The translations under genes were made by a program, and so were the position numbers. Source: UBA7330 sp965243485 (GTDB lineage Bacteria; Bacteroidota; Bacteroidia; Cytophagales; Cyclobacteriaceae). Taken from it: a DNA stretch of 64,000 nucleotides. Each line of letters opens with the position of its first letter. Position 1 is the stretch's first letter. Where the stretch lies: assembly GCA_965243485.1 (NCBI GenBank), contig CBDEVP010000001.1, positions 2,914,001 to 2,978,000 of the forward strand. Reading direction: 5' to 3'. Positions 28,756 through 38,700 of this stretch are shown piece by piece. Below the pieces are notes generated by a model. That model saw only the letters and a list, made by a program, of their open reading frames with translations, was not told the DNA's origin and made no database searches.

Positions 28756-29058
28756 ATGATCGATTATATAAAAAACCTGTTTAAGTCCGTAGACTACACG
28801 CAGTTGATCAAAGAGGGAGCTGTCATTGTAGATGTAAGGACAAAAGGAGAATATGCGCAGGGAAGTGTTAAAGGTTCTTTGAACATCCCTCTCAATAATC
28901 TTTCAAATAGTCTGTCAAGATTGAATAAGAACAGAGTAATTATTACCTGCTGCGCTTCAGGTATGCGAAGTGCATCTGCCAAACGGATACTCAAATCCAA
29001 AGGATATGAGCAGGTCTATAATGGCGGGAGTTGGTACAGCCTGCAGAATAAGGTATAA
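28756..29058 (+). CDS. Second single-domain rhodanese
   Basis: The product has 100 residues with VIVDVRTKGEYAQGSVKGSLNIPL and the active-site loop CCASGMRS. It resembles its upstream neighbour closely in the core but has an N-terminal extension (MIDYIKNLFKSVDYTQLI) of about 17 residues. The ATG at 28756 lies two bases after the first rhodanese stop; an upstream in-frame ATG would overlap that gene and is less likely. The role, as in the neighbour, is sulfur transfer, with no specific partner visible. Confidence 0.9.
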   Translation: MIDYIKNLFKSVDYTQLIKEGAVIVDVRTKGEYAQGSVKGSLNIPLNNLSNSLSRLNKNRVIITCCASGMRSASAKRILKSKGYEQVYNGGSWYSLQNKV

Positions 29059-29123
29059 GAATCTTATTCTCTAAATACTGAATGGTGATTTTAAGTTATG
29101 CTTGAAATCACCATTTTTGTTTG

Positions 29124-29612
29124 ATGAAAAATTACGTTGCCCCATCAAATACCCGCATTGGTCATGTACACCTCAAGGTCTCAAGTATTGAAAAGGCCCT
29201 CGGTTTTTACAGAGATCTGCTTGGTTTTGAAGTAAAAGCTACCTATGGCGATCAGGCTGCCTTTATCGCTGCCGGGGATTACCATCACCACATCGGGCTG
29301 AATACCTGGAACAGTAAAGATGCACCTCCTGCATCCAGGTATGGCGTCGGGTTATTTCACACAGCTATTAATTATCCTACCAGAAAAGATCTGGCCATCA
29401 TTTTTGATCGTTTACGAAAAGCAAAATATCCATTCACGGGAGCGTCCGATCATGGCGTGTCAGAAGCCCTCTATCTGGATGACCCGGATGGAAATGGCGT
29501 GGAACTCTATTGGGACAGACCCATGGAGGAATGGCCTCGCGGAAAAGATGGCGCTATCGATATGTATACCAGACCCCTTGACCTGGAGGACCTTTTGAGT
29601 GAACTAAAATGA
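29124..29612 (+). CDS. VOC-family glyoxalase/dioxygenase-like protein
   Basis: The product has 162 residues. Paired beta-alpha-beta-beta-beta modules are visible: GHVHLKVSSIEKALGFYRDLLGF, then GVGLFHTAINYPTRKDL, then YLDDPDGNGVELYWDRP. They supply the two His and the Glu used by this superfamily to bind a divalent metal. It resembles catechol-2,3-dioxygenase-like VOC proteins of unknown substrate. ATG at 29124 is chosen over the TTG three bases earlier. It overlaps the next gene by four bases (ATGA). Confidence 0.87.
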   Translation: MKNYVAPSNTRIGHVHLKVSSIEKALGFYRDLLGFEVKATYGDQAAFIAAGDYHHHIGLNTWNSKDAPPASRYGVGLFHTAINYPTRKDLAIIFDRLRKAKYPFTGASDHGVSEALYLDDPDGNGVELYWDRPMEEWPRGKDGAIDMYTRPLDLEDLLSELK

Positions 29613-30721
29613 TATCAAAAATGAAACAGTTCTTGTTCGGAATAGCAATTTTTTTTCTATTCATTCCATTTGGCCTGCTAAGTCAGCAAAAGGAACCCGT
29701 TAAAATTGGGATAGCAGGCCTGACTCATGGGCATGTAAACGGTTTGTTACGCGTCATGGACAATGAGGCCTTCGAAATTGTAGGTATTGCAGAGTCAAAC
29801 AGGGAATTGGCAATTAAGCTTTCCGACAGGTTCAAATTCTCCATGGACCTGGTCTATCCGACTCTCGAAGAAATGATTCTTGCTAAAAAGCCTGAGGCTG
29901 TCGCAGCATTTAACTCAACCTATGAGCACAAGGAAGTGGTGGAAGTTTGTGCACCCAGGGGAATTGACGTGATGGTAGAAAAGCCACTTGCAGTGAATAT
30001 GTACCATGCAAGGAGGATGAAGCAACTAGTGGATAGATATCAAATTCAATTGATCACCAATTATGAAACAACCTGGTATCCGACCAATCATAAAGCCTTT
30101 GATATGGTAGAAGAAGGCAAGATCGGAGATATCAGGAAAGTCGTGATCCATGATGGTCATGCCGGACCGAAGGAAATTGGTGTAGGTCCCGAGTTTCTTG
30201 AATGGCTTGTTGACCCGGAATTGAATGGCGGCGGGGCCATTACAGACTTTGGTTGTTATGGAGCCAACCTGGTCACCTGGTTGATGCATGGAGAGAAACC
30301 TGAGGCAGTGATGGCTATGACACATACCAACAAGCCGCATATTTACAAAGAGGTAGATGATGAAGCAACGATCATTTTGCAATATCCAAAAGCTCAGGCT
30401 GTAATCCAGGCGTCATGGAACTGGCCTTTTTCAAGAAAGGACATGGAAATATACGGGCAATCAGGTTGGGTCTTTGCCGATAATCATCGGGAATTAAGAT
30501 ATCGGCTGAGTGCGCAGGCGCCTCAGGAATTGTTAACGCTTGAACCCAGGCCCTACCCATATGACAATCCATATACTTATTTTGCGGCTGTTGTGAGGGG
30601 GGAAGTAGAAGTGAAGGCAGATGATCTTTCTTCCCTTGAGAATAATATGGTGGTCGTTGAGATCCTTGATGCGGCCAGAAAAAGTGCCAGGGAACAAAAA
30701 ACTGTTTTTATCCGGGAGTGA
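29609..30721 (+). CDS. Exported Gfo/Idh/MocA-family oxidoreductase
   Basis: The product has 370 residues. A hydrophobic signal peptide ends near FGLLSQQ. The N-terminal Rossmann segment reads KIGIAGLTHGHVNG, where the second Gly of GxGxxG is replaced. The EKP motif is intact (VMVEKPLAVN), and GGGAITDFGCYGANL marks the substrate-binding domain. It is predicted to oxidise a sugar or related polyol in the periplasm. It is translationally coupled to the VOC gene upstream. An internal Met at codon 5 is an alternative start. Confidence 0.86.
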   Translation: MISKMKQFLFGIAIFFLFIPFGLLSQQKEPVKIGIAGLTHGHVNGLLRVMDNEAFEIVGIAESNRELAIKLSDRFKFSMDLVYPTLEEMILAKKPEAVAAFNSTYEHKEVVEVCAPRGIDVMVEKPLAVNMYHARRMKQLVDRYQIQLITNYETTWYPTNHKAFDMVEEGKIGDIRKVVIHDGHAGPKEIGVGPEFLEWLVDPELNGGGAITDFGCYGANLVTWLMHGEKPEAVMAMTHTNKPHIYKEVDDEATIILQYPKAQAVIQASWNWPFSRKDMEIYGQSGWVFADNHRELRYRLSAQAPQELLTLEPRPYPYDNPYTYFAAVVRGEVEVKADDLSSLENNMVVVEILDAARKSAREQKTVFIRE

Positions 30722-30757
30722 GTAGTTATTTTATTCTAATTCCTGACACAATCTTTT

Positions 30758-30765
30758 TAAATTTG
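30758..30765 (+). promoter_or_regulatory. -7 promoter box upstream of the tRNA-Leu remnant
   Basis: TAAATTTG matches TAnnTTTG and lies 14 bases before the tRNA-Leu-like remnant. It may be the original promoter of the interrupted tRNA gene. No clear -33 TTG is seen. Confidence 0.4.
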
Positions 30766-30775
30766 CATTTTAATA

Positions 30776-30831
30776 ACCTACCCAGGTGGCGGAACCTGCC
30801 TGCCGGCAGGCAGGTTGGTAGACGCGCAAGG
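30776..30831 (+). pseudogene. tRNA-Leu 5' remnant interrupted by a 20-bp palindrome
   Basis: Bases 30776-30794 and 30815-30831 are together identical to 31098-31133, the 5' flank and 5' half of the intact tRNA-Leu downstream (acceptor ACCCAGG, D-arm TTGGTAGACGCGCAAGG). A 20-base palindrome splits the D-arm. The match stops exactly at the 3' end of the 5' anticodon-stem strand, so the anticodon loop and everything after it are missing. It cannot form a tRNA. Confidence 0.85.
30795..30814 (+). repeat. Perfect 20-bp GC-rich palindrome in the tRNA remnant
   Basis: CCTGCCTGCCGGCAGGCAGG equals its own reverse complement over all 20 bases. Its outer arms, CCTGCC and GGCAGG, are the same as those of the mini-palindrome at 19556-19581. 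Confidence 0.85.
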
Positions 30832-30845
30832 GCTATATTTGTTTA

Positions 30846-31091
30846 GTGTTCTATGTTTACGCTATTTCAAGTACGAATAGGAGCTACATTTATGTAGGTA
30901 TAACTAATGATTTGGAAAGGCGAATTAATGAGCATAATTCCGGAGATAATAAGACAACAAAGCCATACCGGCCTTTTGACCTGATTTATTCAGAAACCTT
31001 TTCAGATAGAATGAGTGCCAGATCTAAAGAGAAATATTTAAAATCTGGTGTTGGAAAGGAATTTTTAAAGAAATTTGTATTGAAAAATTAA
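30846..31091 (+). CDS. GIY-YIG nuclease domain protein between a tRNA remnant and an intact tRNA-Leu
   Basis: The product has 81 residues and consists of one GIY-YIG domain: VYAIS (GIY position), YVGITNDLERRINEHN with Arg25, and the catalytic Glu62 in RSKEKYLKSG. All landmark residues are present, so nuclease activity is plausible. The start is a GTG; TATATTTG (30834-30841) lies five bases upstream, so the mRNA may have almost no leader. The stop is ten bases before the intact tRNA-Leu. Family members are repair-like or homing-type endonucleases. Here the tRNA duplication suggests a mobile role. Confidence 0.88.
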   Translation: MFYVYAISSTNRSYIYVGITNDLERRINEHNSGDNKTTKPYRPFDLIYSETFSDRMSARSKEKYLKSGVGKEFLKKFVLKN

Positions 31092-31101
31092 ATATTCACC
31101 T

Positions 31102-31187
<86 letters not shown>

Positions 31188-31232
31188 CTCAGAAGTCCGG
31201 CTAACCCCGGACTTTTTTAATGACCTTTGATT

Positions 31233-32279
31233 ATGAAAGTAGACGTAAAACTATTTAAAGAGATCTGTGAGGCTCCCGGAGCCCCTGGTTTTGAAGAAAA
31301 GATCCGAAAGATCATCATCCGGGAGGTGAAACCACATGTTGATGAGCTCTCTATAGATAATATGGGTAGTGTTATCGCTATCAAAAAAGGCAGGAGTGAT
31401 GAAAAGAAAGTCATGGCAGCTGCACATATGGATGAGATTGGCTTCATAGTATCGCACATCGATAGTAATGGTTTCATCCGATTCCAGACACTTGGTGGCT
31501 TTGATCCCAAAACACTGACATCACAGCGAGTGATCATCCATGGTAAAAAGGATGTGATTGGTGTAATGGGCAGCAAACCCATCCATATGATGAAAGCTGA
31601 TGAGCGAAACAAAGCCAGCAAGATTGAAGACTATTACATCGATTGCGGGATGCCCAAAAAGGAGGTGGAAAAGCTCATCAGTATCGGAGATCCGGTGACC
31701 CGACAGCGGGAGCTCATTGAGATGGGAGACTGCATCAACTGTAAGTCGATCGACAACAGGGTATCTGTCTATATCCTGGTTGAGACCCTGAAGCGGCTGG
31801 ATTCCATTCCGTATGATTTCTATGGGGTCTTCACCGTGCAGGAAGAAGTGGGCCTGAGGGGAGCCAATGTCGCTTCACACAATATCAATCCTGACTTCGG
31901 GATCGCGCTCGATACCACCATCGCCTTTGACCTGCCGGGTGCTCAGGAGCATGAGAGGGTCACGGAACTTGGAAAAGGTACCGCCATTAAGATCATGGAC
32001 GCCTCCACCATTTGTGATTCCAGAATGGTGAAATATTTGAAAAATACCGCAGATAAGCACAAAATCCCCTGGCAACCGGAAATCCTTGCCGCCGGTGGTA
32101 CTGATACCGCTGGTCTTCAAAGAATGGGGAAGCAGGGTTCTATTGCTGGAGCCATTTCAATCCCAACCAGGCATCTTCACCAGGTAATTGAGATGGCTCA
32201 CAAGGAAGATATCCTTCATTCCATTGAATTATTGATCCATGCACTGAAGGAAATAGATACAGCGGATTGGAAGTATTGA
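31233..32279 (+). CDS. M42-family metallopeptidase
   Basis: The product has 348 residues. The M42 fold is indicated by CEAPGAPGFEEKIR at the N-terminus, the first metal ligand in AAHMDEIGFIV, the bridging Asp in CKSIDNRVSVYILVE, EEVGLRGA with catalytic Glu-Glu, FGIALDTT, and the late His in IPTRHLHQVIE. It is a cytoplasmic aminopeptidase that assembles as a large oligomer. ATG at 31233 is preferred over a TTG six bases upstream. It is convergent with the UPF0114 gene, with a terminator between them. Confidence 0.92.
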   Translation: MKVDVKLFKEICEAPGAPGFEEKIRKIIIREVKPHVDELSIDNMGSVIAIKKGRSDEKKVMAAAHMDEIGFIVSHIDSNGFIRFQTLGGFDPKTLTSQRVIIHGKKDVIGVMGSKPIHMMKADERNKASKIEDYYIDCGMPKKEVEKLISIGDPVTRQRELIEMGDCINCKSIDNRVSVYILVETLKRLDSIPYDFYGVFTVQEEVGLRGANVASHNINPDFGIALDTTIAFDLPGAQEHERVTELGKGTAIKIMDASTICDSRMVKYLKNTADKHKIPWQPEILAAGGTDTAGLQRMGKQGSIAGAISIPTRHLHQVIEMAHKEDILHSIELLIHALKEIDTADWKY

Positions 32280-32295
32280 ATATAGATGAAATAAA

Positions 32296-32325
32296 AAAAG
32301 CAGGTCTGTAAAAAAACCTGCTTTT
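32296..32325. terminator. Bidirectional terminator between M42 and UPF0114 genes
   Basis: A 10-bp stem, AAAAGCAGGT/ACCTGCTTTT, with a ten-base loop between two convergent genes. The A-run before and T-run within the stem allow it to work in both directions. Confidence 0.85.
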
Positions 32326-32343
32326 CATATTTGTCTATAAGAC

Positions 32344-32925
32344 TTAATGTCCTTCTTCCTCTGTAGTTGTTAATGTATGAGGCTTGTGATGATAACTGTG
32401 GGTGATCTTCTCGGTTTGAGATAATAACAATGCAGAGAAAATGAATACCATGTGAATGATGATTTCAATGATGATACCCTCTGTACCGGCTTTCATTTCT
32501 GCCTCTCTGTAGTCAACAAATGTCTTTAGGAGCTGAACCCCGGAGATCGAAGCCAGTGAAGTAGCCAGCTTGATCTTTAGCTGACCGGCATCGAGGTCTT
32601 CCAGCCATAAGGGCTTATCTTCATGCATATCCACATCAATGCGACTCGTGAAAATTGAATATCCTCCTATTGTCACCATTACTACAAGGTTCATTACCAT
32701 GGAGATGTCAACAAGGCTCAGGATCTTGAGCATCATTTCTGTCTCTGCAAGCATGGTAAGTTCCATGCTGATGTGAAAAAGCTCATTAAAGAATGTGTAT
32801 AGATAAAGAAATGAAGCGACGATTAAGCCGGTATAGAGCGGGGCCTGTACCCATCTGCTCCAAAACATAAATCCTTCAAATAGACCTTCAAGTTTCTTTA
32901 CGCCTGATTGTTCTTCGTTAGCCAT
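32344..32925 (-). CDS. UPF0114-family membrane protein
   Basis: The product has 193 residues with about four transmembrane helices. Segments resembling the YqhA/UPF0114 family are FEGFMFWSRWVQAPLYTGLIVASFLYL near the N-terminus, SLVDISMVMNLVVMVTIGGYSIF, and LKIKLATSLASISGVQLLKTFVD. The C-terminus is rich in His (HSYHHKPHTLTTTEEEGH). No biochemical role is established for the family. It stands alone between a terminator and a 519-base gap. Confidence 0.88.
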   Translation of the reverse strand: MANEEQSGVKKLEGLFEGFMFWSRWVQAPLYTGLIVASFLYLYTFFNELFHISMELTMLAETEMMLKILSLVDISMVMNLVVMVTIGGYSIFTSRIDVDMHEDKPLWLEDLDAGQLKIKLATSLASISGVQLLKTFVDYREAEMKAGTEGIIIEIIIHMVFIFSALLLSQTEKITHSYHHKPHTLTTTEEEGH

Positions 32926-33444
32926 ATTTTAAGTCAGATTGAAATTTTGCCTGTAAGATAAGATTTTATTGATATCTGGCTTAAAAAAATATTAAAAAAG
33001 AGCAAATCCTCAATTTCCCTGTTTTTCGTAGTTTACTCTATCTGATTAAAAGGTCCCAGGAGATGGGAAATTCAGCTTCATCGGGACTCATTGGGTGGGG
33101 AAAATCAGCATTCCTGGGATGCTTTTGCCAAATAAAGCCGATGATTGTTTGAAGAAAATGGACATAATCCAAATTACGTATCAGTATATAATTTTTAAGC
33201 CAAATTTAATTTTTAGCAAAGCAGTTTATTAAAATATTTTGATAGGAAATATGAATATTTTAAAAAACCATGTGAAATACCGCCTGAGTTGAGAACCTTA
33301 CATAAAAGCACCTAAAAAATATTGAAATCATATTAAATAGGGATTTTACATGAAAATAACATAAAAAATATTTGATATAGTTGAATATGAAACAATGATT
33401 ATCTTATTTTGCTATGAAATTCATAATCAAAACAAAAAGGACAA
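32926..33444. other. 519-base intergenic gap, AT-rich
   Basis: No gene is seen. The part near 33050-33130 has a short reading frame (about 27 codons) with fair composition, but it starts inside other frames and is too short to support. The region from 33170 to 33440 is AT-rich, with repeated AAAAAATATT-like stretches, and probably contains the promoters of the two flanking genes. Confidence 0.5.
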
Positions 33445-34026
33445 ATGAAACTTCACATCAAATTTTTGGCAGTGCTACTAACAGTTTTTAGTGCTACCAC
33501 AATTATCGCGAAGACAGATTCAACAAGTGCTGCTTTTGTAAAAGTAGTAGCGGAGCAAACAGACAAGGTCTACCGGGTGGTATACAATTCTCCTTTAAAA
33601 GAGGATGTGACCATTGAAATATACAATAATGATAAGGAAGTCGTGCATACCGAGAAGGTTTCCGGCACCACCGGTTTTATCAAGAGGTTCAATCTTCAGT
33701 ATCTTTCTTTGGGTGCGTACGAGATCGTTGTAAAAACCCCTGATTATCAGTTTGCAGAGGATATTGATCTTGGAGGCCTTAAGAAGTACAATGTAAAATT
33801 GAAAAGTACCGGCAAAAATGTATCCCTGATGGGTAGCCATCCTGATGGAAAGGACTTCCACGTATACATTTATGATCAGTATAACGAGCTGCTTTATTCT
33901 GAGGATATCAAAGATGCAAAGCAGGTCAATAAAACCTACAACTTCGAAAAAATACCTGTCAACAGCGTATCAGTGATGATCTTCTCTGAAGAAACACTGA
34001 TCAGCAAAAAGGTATTTGATCTATAA
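33445..34026 (+). CDS. Uncharacterised secreted protein of two beta-sandwich-like halves
   Basis: The product has 193 residues. A signal peptide (MKLHIKFLAVLLTVFSATTIIAK) is followed by a beta-rich body: YRVVYNSPLKEDVTIEIYNNDKEVVHTEKV, then LGAYEIVVKTPDYQF, and a second unit, DFHVYIYDQYNELLYSEDI. The pattern of paired strands resembles the Ig-like, T9SS sorting-type modules widespread in Bacteroidota, but a final sorting signal is not evident. It is probably periplasmic or surface-exposed. No function can be assigned. Confidence 0.65.
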   Translation: MKLHIKFLAVLLTVFSATTIIAKTDSTSAAFVKVVAEQTDKVYRVVYNSPLKEDVTIEIYNNDKEVVHTEKVSGTTGFIKRFNLQYLSLGAYEIVVKTPDYQFAEDIDLGGLKKYNVKLKSTGKNVSLMGSHPDGKDFHVYIYDQYNELLYSEDIKDAKQVNKTYNFEKIPVNSVSVMIFSEETLISKKVFDL

Positions 34027-34060
34027 GCATCCATGTTGTTTTTAGTACATAAATAAAGGA

Positions 34061-34087
34061 AAGGCGGGCTTCGGTCCGCTTTTTTTG
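34061..34087 (+). terminator. Intrinsic terminator after the secreted protein gene
   Basis: Short stem GCGG/CCGC closed by a GC-rich loop (GCTTCGGT) and followed by seven T. Confidence 0.65.
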
Positions 34088-34223
34088 TGGCCTGATTTTT
34101 GTAAATGGTGTTAAGTTATTGATCATGGTCTATTGACCAACCAACTGTCCCAATGCTCCGTTCATCTAAATTGTTTTTTACCTGGCCAATGAGATTATCA
34201 TTGTTGATATATTTGAGGTTTGA

Positions 34224-34544
34224 ATGAGGTATAGTCTGTTCCATATCGTCCTTTCATTGTTCCTTACCCTTGCGGTGACGGACTATGTATGGTACGATCT
34301 GATCGATCAGGACCAGGTCTCTATTGAACTGGAGATCGAATCATCGGAGGAGATCGATGAAAATAAGCTTTCTGAGACCAAACATGACCGTTCGGACGAT
34401 CTTCAATTCCACTCTCCTTCACATTTCTCAACAACAAGCATTTTTTCTGGCGTTTTCAAAGTTGGTGATTCTTTTCGTCCACTTACCCCGGATAATGATC
34501 CAAAGCTATACATAGCCTTCTGCCAGCTAAAGCTGCACTGCTAA
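34224..34544 (+). CDS. Small hypothetical membrane or secreted protein
   Basis: The product has 106 residues. It has one N-terminal hydrophobic stretch (FHIVLSLFLTLAVTDYVWYDL) that may be a signal anchor, an acidic middle (IELEIESSEEIDENKLSETKHD) and no recognised domain. It lies 130 bases upstream of the RND efflux genes on the same strand and could belong to that unit, but this is inference only. The composition is plausible for a real gene; I do not recognise it. Confidence 0.5.
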   Translation: MRYSLFHIVLSLFLTLAVTDYVWYDLIDQDQVSIELEIESSEEIDENKLSETKHDRSDDLQFHSPSHFSTTSIFSGVFKVGDSFRPLTPDNDPKLYIAFCQLKLHC

Positions 34545-34674
34545 TATCTTCATTTTTATAATCCCGCCTTCTTTTCAGACCGGTTATGGTCTGTATGGAT
34601 GTTTCGTCGCTTTTTTAGAAAAAATGCGCATACGGGTATCAATCATCAAAATACAATTATGATCAAATAAAAAA

Positions 34675-35763
34675 ATGAAGATTAAAAATATTGGTTATAT
34701 CATCGTTATAAGTACGCTGATAGTACAGTTCGGTTGTAGTTCTCATGCAGAGAATCATGTGACAGAAAGCAGGTTTTTGGTTACCAGTCCTCTAAGGGGA
34801 GATACCCTGACTACCCGCAATTATGTTTGTCAGATTCATTCCGTTCAGCATATTGAGCTACGTGCTCTCGAGAAAGGATATCTGGAAAAGATATTTGTGG
34901 ATGAAGGGCAATTTGTAAAAAAGGGGCAATTGATGTTTCAGATCATGCCCAGGTTATACCAGGCTGAATTAAAAAAGTCTGAGGCGGAAGCTCATTTTGC
35001 CGAGATAGAATATCAGAATACAAAAAGGCTGGCTGAAAGCAATGTGGTCGCTCCCAATGAGCTGGCACTGGCTCAGGCCAAATTTGATAAAGCAAAAGCT
35101 GAGCTGGCACTGGCTCAGGTCCACCTGGATTTTACCCAGGTAAGAGCTCCATTCGATGGGATCATGGATCATTTTCATGTCCGACAGGGAAGCCTTGTGG
35201 AAGAAGGTGAGTTGTTGACGACACTATCCGACAACCATGAGATGTGGGTTTATTTCAATGTTCCTGAGGCTGAGTACCTGGACTATCAATCGAAAGTGAA
35301 AAAAGACAGCGTCATTCACGTGAAGCTGTTGATGGCAAACAACAAAGTATTCGAGTATCCCGGAAAAGTTACTGCCATAGAAGCTGACTTCAACAATGAG
35401 ACTGGCAATATCGCTTTTCGCGCCACTTTTCCAAATCCTAAGGGATTGCTCAGGCACGGAGAGACAGGAAATATATTAATTGATACACCGCTAAAGAACG
35501 CGCTGCTGATACCACAAAAGGCGACATTTGAGATCCTCGACAGGAAGTACGTTTTTGTGGTGGATGATGACAAGGTCATTCATTCAAGACCTGTATCCAT
35601 TGGCGCAGAACTTCCACATCTCTATGAAGTGAAAAACGGTCTGAAGGAGTCTGATATCATTCTTCTTGAGGGACTCAGAAAAGTGAAAGATGGGGAAAAG
35701 ATTGCTTTGGATTTCATAGAAGCGGAAGCAGCCATTTCCACGCTGGAACTGCACGCAGAGTAA
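34675..35763 (+). CDS. RND efflux periplasmic adaptor lipoprotein
   Basis: The product has 362 residues. A lipobox (VQFGC) places the lipidated Cys at residue 21. The body shows the adaptor layout: a beta-barrel/lipoyl half (ELRALEKGYLEKIFVDEGQFVKKGQLMFQI), a helical hairpin (YQAELKKSEAEAHFAEIEYQNTKRLAESNVVAPNELALAQAKFDKAKAEL) and the lipoyl return (QVRAPFDGIMDHFHVRQGSLV). It links the inner-membrane pump to the outer-membrane channel. It is the first of three efflux genes in a row. The substrate is unknown. Confidence 0.95.
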   Translation: MKIKNIGYIIVISTLIVQFGCSSHAENHVTESRFLVTSPLRGDTLTTRNYVCQIHSVQHIELRALEKGYLEKIFVDEGQFVKKGQLMFQIMPRLYQAELKKSEAEAHFAEIEYQNTKRLAESNVVAPNELALAQAKFDKAKAELALAQVHLDFTQVRAPFDGIMDHFHVRQGSLVEEGELLTTLSDNHEMWVYFNVPEAEYLDYQSKVKKDSVIHVKLLMANNKVFEYPGKVTAIEADFNNETGNIAFRATFPNPKGLLRHGETGNILIDTPLKNALLIPQKATFEILDRKYVFVVDDDKVIHSRPVSIGAELPHLYEVKNGLKESDIILLEGLRKVKDGEKIALDFIEAEAAISTLELHAE

Positions 35764-35789
35764 TTTCATTCAATAAAATTTAGCGGAAA

Positions 35790-38700
35790 ATGTTCTTTAG
35801 TAGAATAATACACAGACCAGTATTGGCCATTGTGATTTCTATGGTGCTTTTGTTTACCGGTGGACTGGCCATTAAAACTTTGCCAATCTCTCAGTTTCCG
35901 GAAATCGCACCTACGACAGTGAATATATTTATAGCTTACCCTGGCTCCAATGCTGAGGTGCTGGTCAACTCCACGCTGATCCCTCTTGAGCAGGCGATCA
36001 ATGGTGTACAGGATATGCGATACATTTCATCTGATGCAACAAGTGCCGGCGAAGCGACCGTCAGGGTGATTTTCGAGCCGGGTACTGACCCCAACCTGGC
36101 GGTGGTGAGGGTGAAGACCCGGGTTGACCAGGTGATGCCATTGCTGCCACCACTGGTTCAGCGTGAAGGGGTGATCATTACTCCGATACAGCCAAGCATG
36201 CTGATGTATGTGAATCTCTACAGCACAGACAAAGATGCTGACGAGAAGTTTTTATACAACTACGCCAATGTTTACATGCTCCAGGAGATCCAGAGGATCA
36301 AAGGGATAGCAAGAGCACAGATACTGGGTAGTCGCCAGTATGCCATGAGGGTTTGGCTCAAGCCGGACCGGATGCGCGCTTACAAGATCTCGGCCGAGGA
36401 GGTGATGGAATCCATGATGGAGCAGAGTATCCTGGCCAGACCGGGAAGACTGGGACAGGCTTCGGGTAAGCAAGCCCAATCTCTGGAATATGTACTGGCC
36501 TATCAGGACAGGTACAATCAACCCGAACAGTATGAGCAGATCATCATAAGGGCCAATGAGGAAGGGGAGATTATCTACCTGAGAGATATTGCTGAGGTAG
36601 AACTTGGCAGTGAGTTTTTTGATATTTACTCCAACCTGGACGGTTATCCCGCCGCTTCGATTGTGTTGAAGCAAAATGTAGGCACTAATGCTTCCGAGGT
36701 AATCGCAGAGGTCAAAGAAAAACTGAAAGAGATGGAGGAATATTTTCCTCCTGGCATGGATTACAAGATTAGCTACGATGTCTCGGGCTTTTTGGATGCC
36801 TCCATCGAACAGGTGACCCATACTTTACGTGATGCGTTCATCCTGGTCGCCCTGGTGGTTTTCATCTTTCTGGGGGACTGGCGTTCTACACTCATCCCAA
36901 TTTTGGCTGTTCCGGTTTCCCTGATAGGCGCATTCTTCGTACTGCAGCTCTTCGGCCTTTCCATCAACCTGATCACACTTTTTGCATTGGTGTTAGCCAT
37001 TGGTATTGTGGTAGATGATGCCATTGTGGTCGTAGAAGCCGTGCATGCTAAAATGGAGGAATCCAACCTGTCTCCATACAACGCTGTGAAAGCGGTGATG
37101 GGTGAGATCAGCGGTGCCATCATCGCCATCACATTGGTTATGACATCTGTATTCCTGCCCATTACATTTATGCCTGGCCCTGTAGGCACTTTCTACAGGC
37201 AATTTGGAATTACCATGTCCAGCGCTATTATACTGTCAGCGGTGGTAGCCCTTACACTTACGCCCGTTTTATGTGCCATGCTTTTAAAAAACAATCATGG
37301 GAAGCCGAAAAAGAAGACTGTCCTAAACCGGTTGCTGAACGGATTTAACAAAGGTTTTGAGAAGGTTACCGGAAAGTATGTCGGTTTATTGAGACTAATA
37401 GTAAACCGGCGGATGGTGACTTTTGGGGTATTGATCGCATTTGGCATCGGGATCCTTTATGAAAATAATGTGCTTCCTTCCGGATTCATCCCTAATGAGG
37501 ATCAGGGGACTATCTATGCGATCATCCAGACACCTCCTGGAGCTACGCTGGAGCGGACCAATCAGGTGGCGCTTGAGCTTCAGAAGATTTGTGAGGAAAT
37601 CGAAGGGGTAGAATCAGTTTCCGCTTTGGCGGGGTATGAGATTATGACCGAAGGTAGAGGTTCCAACGCCGGGACCTGTTTGATCAACCTCAAGAACTGG
37701 TCAGAAAGAAGTCAGTCGGTCCATGAGATCATGGAAGAGTTGGAGGAAAAGACCCATGAGTTGGGTGCTGTTGTCGAATTCTTTGAACCTCCAGCGGTGC
37801 CAGGATTTGGCACATCGGGTGGTTTTTCGCTCAGGCTTCTGGACAAAACCAACTCTACGGATTATCACGGATTTGAAAAGATCAATGATCAGTTTATGGA
37901 TGCCCTGCGGCAGCGCGAGGAGCTCACCGGGTTATTCACCTTTTTTGCTTCTAATTATCCGCAGTATGAGCTGATCATTGATAATAAGATAGCCATGCAA
38001 AAGGGCGTATCCATTGATGCTGCCATGGAAAACCTCAACATCATGATAGGAAGCACCTATGAGCAGGGTTTTATCCGTTTTGGTCGGTTTTTCAAAGTAT
38101 ATGTGCAGTCCGGGCCAGAATACAGGAGATATCCATCAGACCTCAGCGACCTTTTTGTGAAAAACGAGGAAGGTGAAATGGTTCCATATTCCTCCTTCAT
38201 GAAGCTTGAGAAGAGGCAGGGTCCGAATGAGCTGACCCGCTATAATCTGTATAATTCCGCGGCGATCCGGGGACTTCCGGCCAAAGGATATACCACAGGT
38301 GACGCGGTAAACGCGATCAGAGAAGTAGCTGAAAATACCCTGCCGAGAGGGTATGACATTGCCTGGGAAGATCTTTCGTATGATCAGGCAAACCGGGGGA
38401 ACGAAGCACTTTACATCTTTATTATTGTGATCATCTTCGTGTATCTGGTGCTGGCTGGTCAGTATGAGAGTTTCATTCTGCCCCTTGCAGTCATCTTATC
38501 TCTGCCGGTTGGGATCTTTGGTTCGTTCCTGCTGCTCAAGATGATGGGCCTGGCCAATGATGTTTATGCCCAGGTGGGATTGATCATGCTGGTAGGATTA
38601 TTAGGTAAGAATGCAGTGCTTATCGTTGAATTTGCAGTGCAGAAGCACCGTCAGGGAGCGACTGTGCTGGAAGCTGCCATTGAGGGGGCCAGGGTAAGGT

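Noticed and set aside
33050..33130. Short coding-like stretch in the gap before 33445
   Set aside because: Only about 27 codons with no start or known motif; treated as intergenic.
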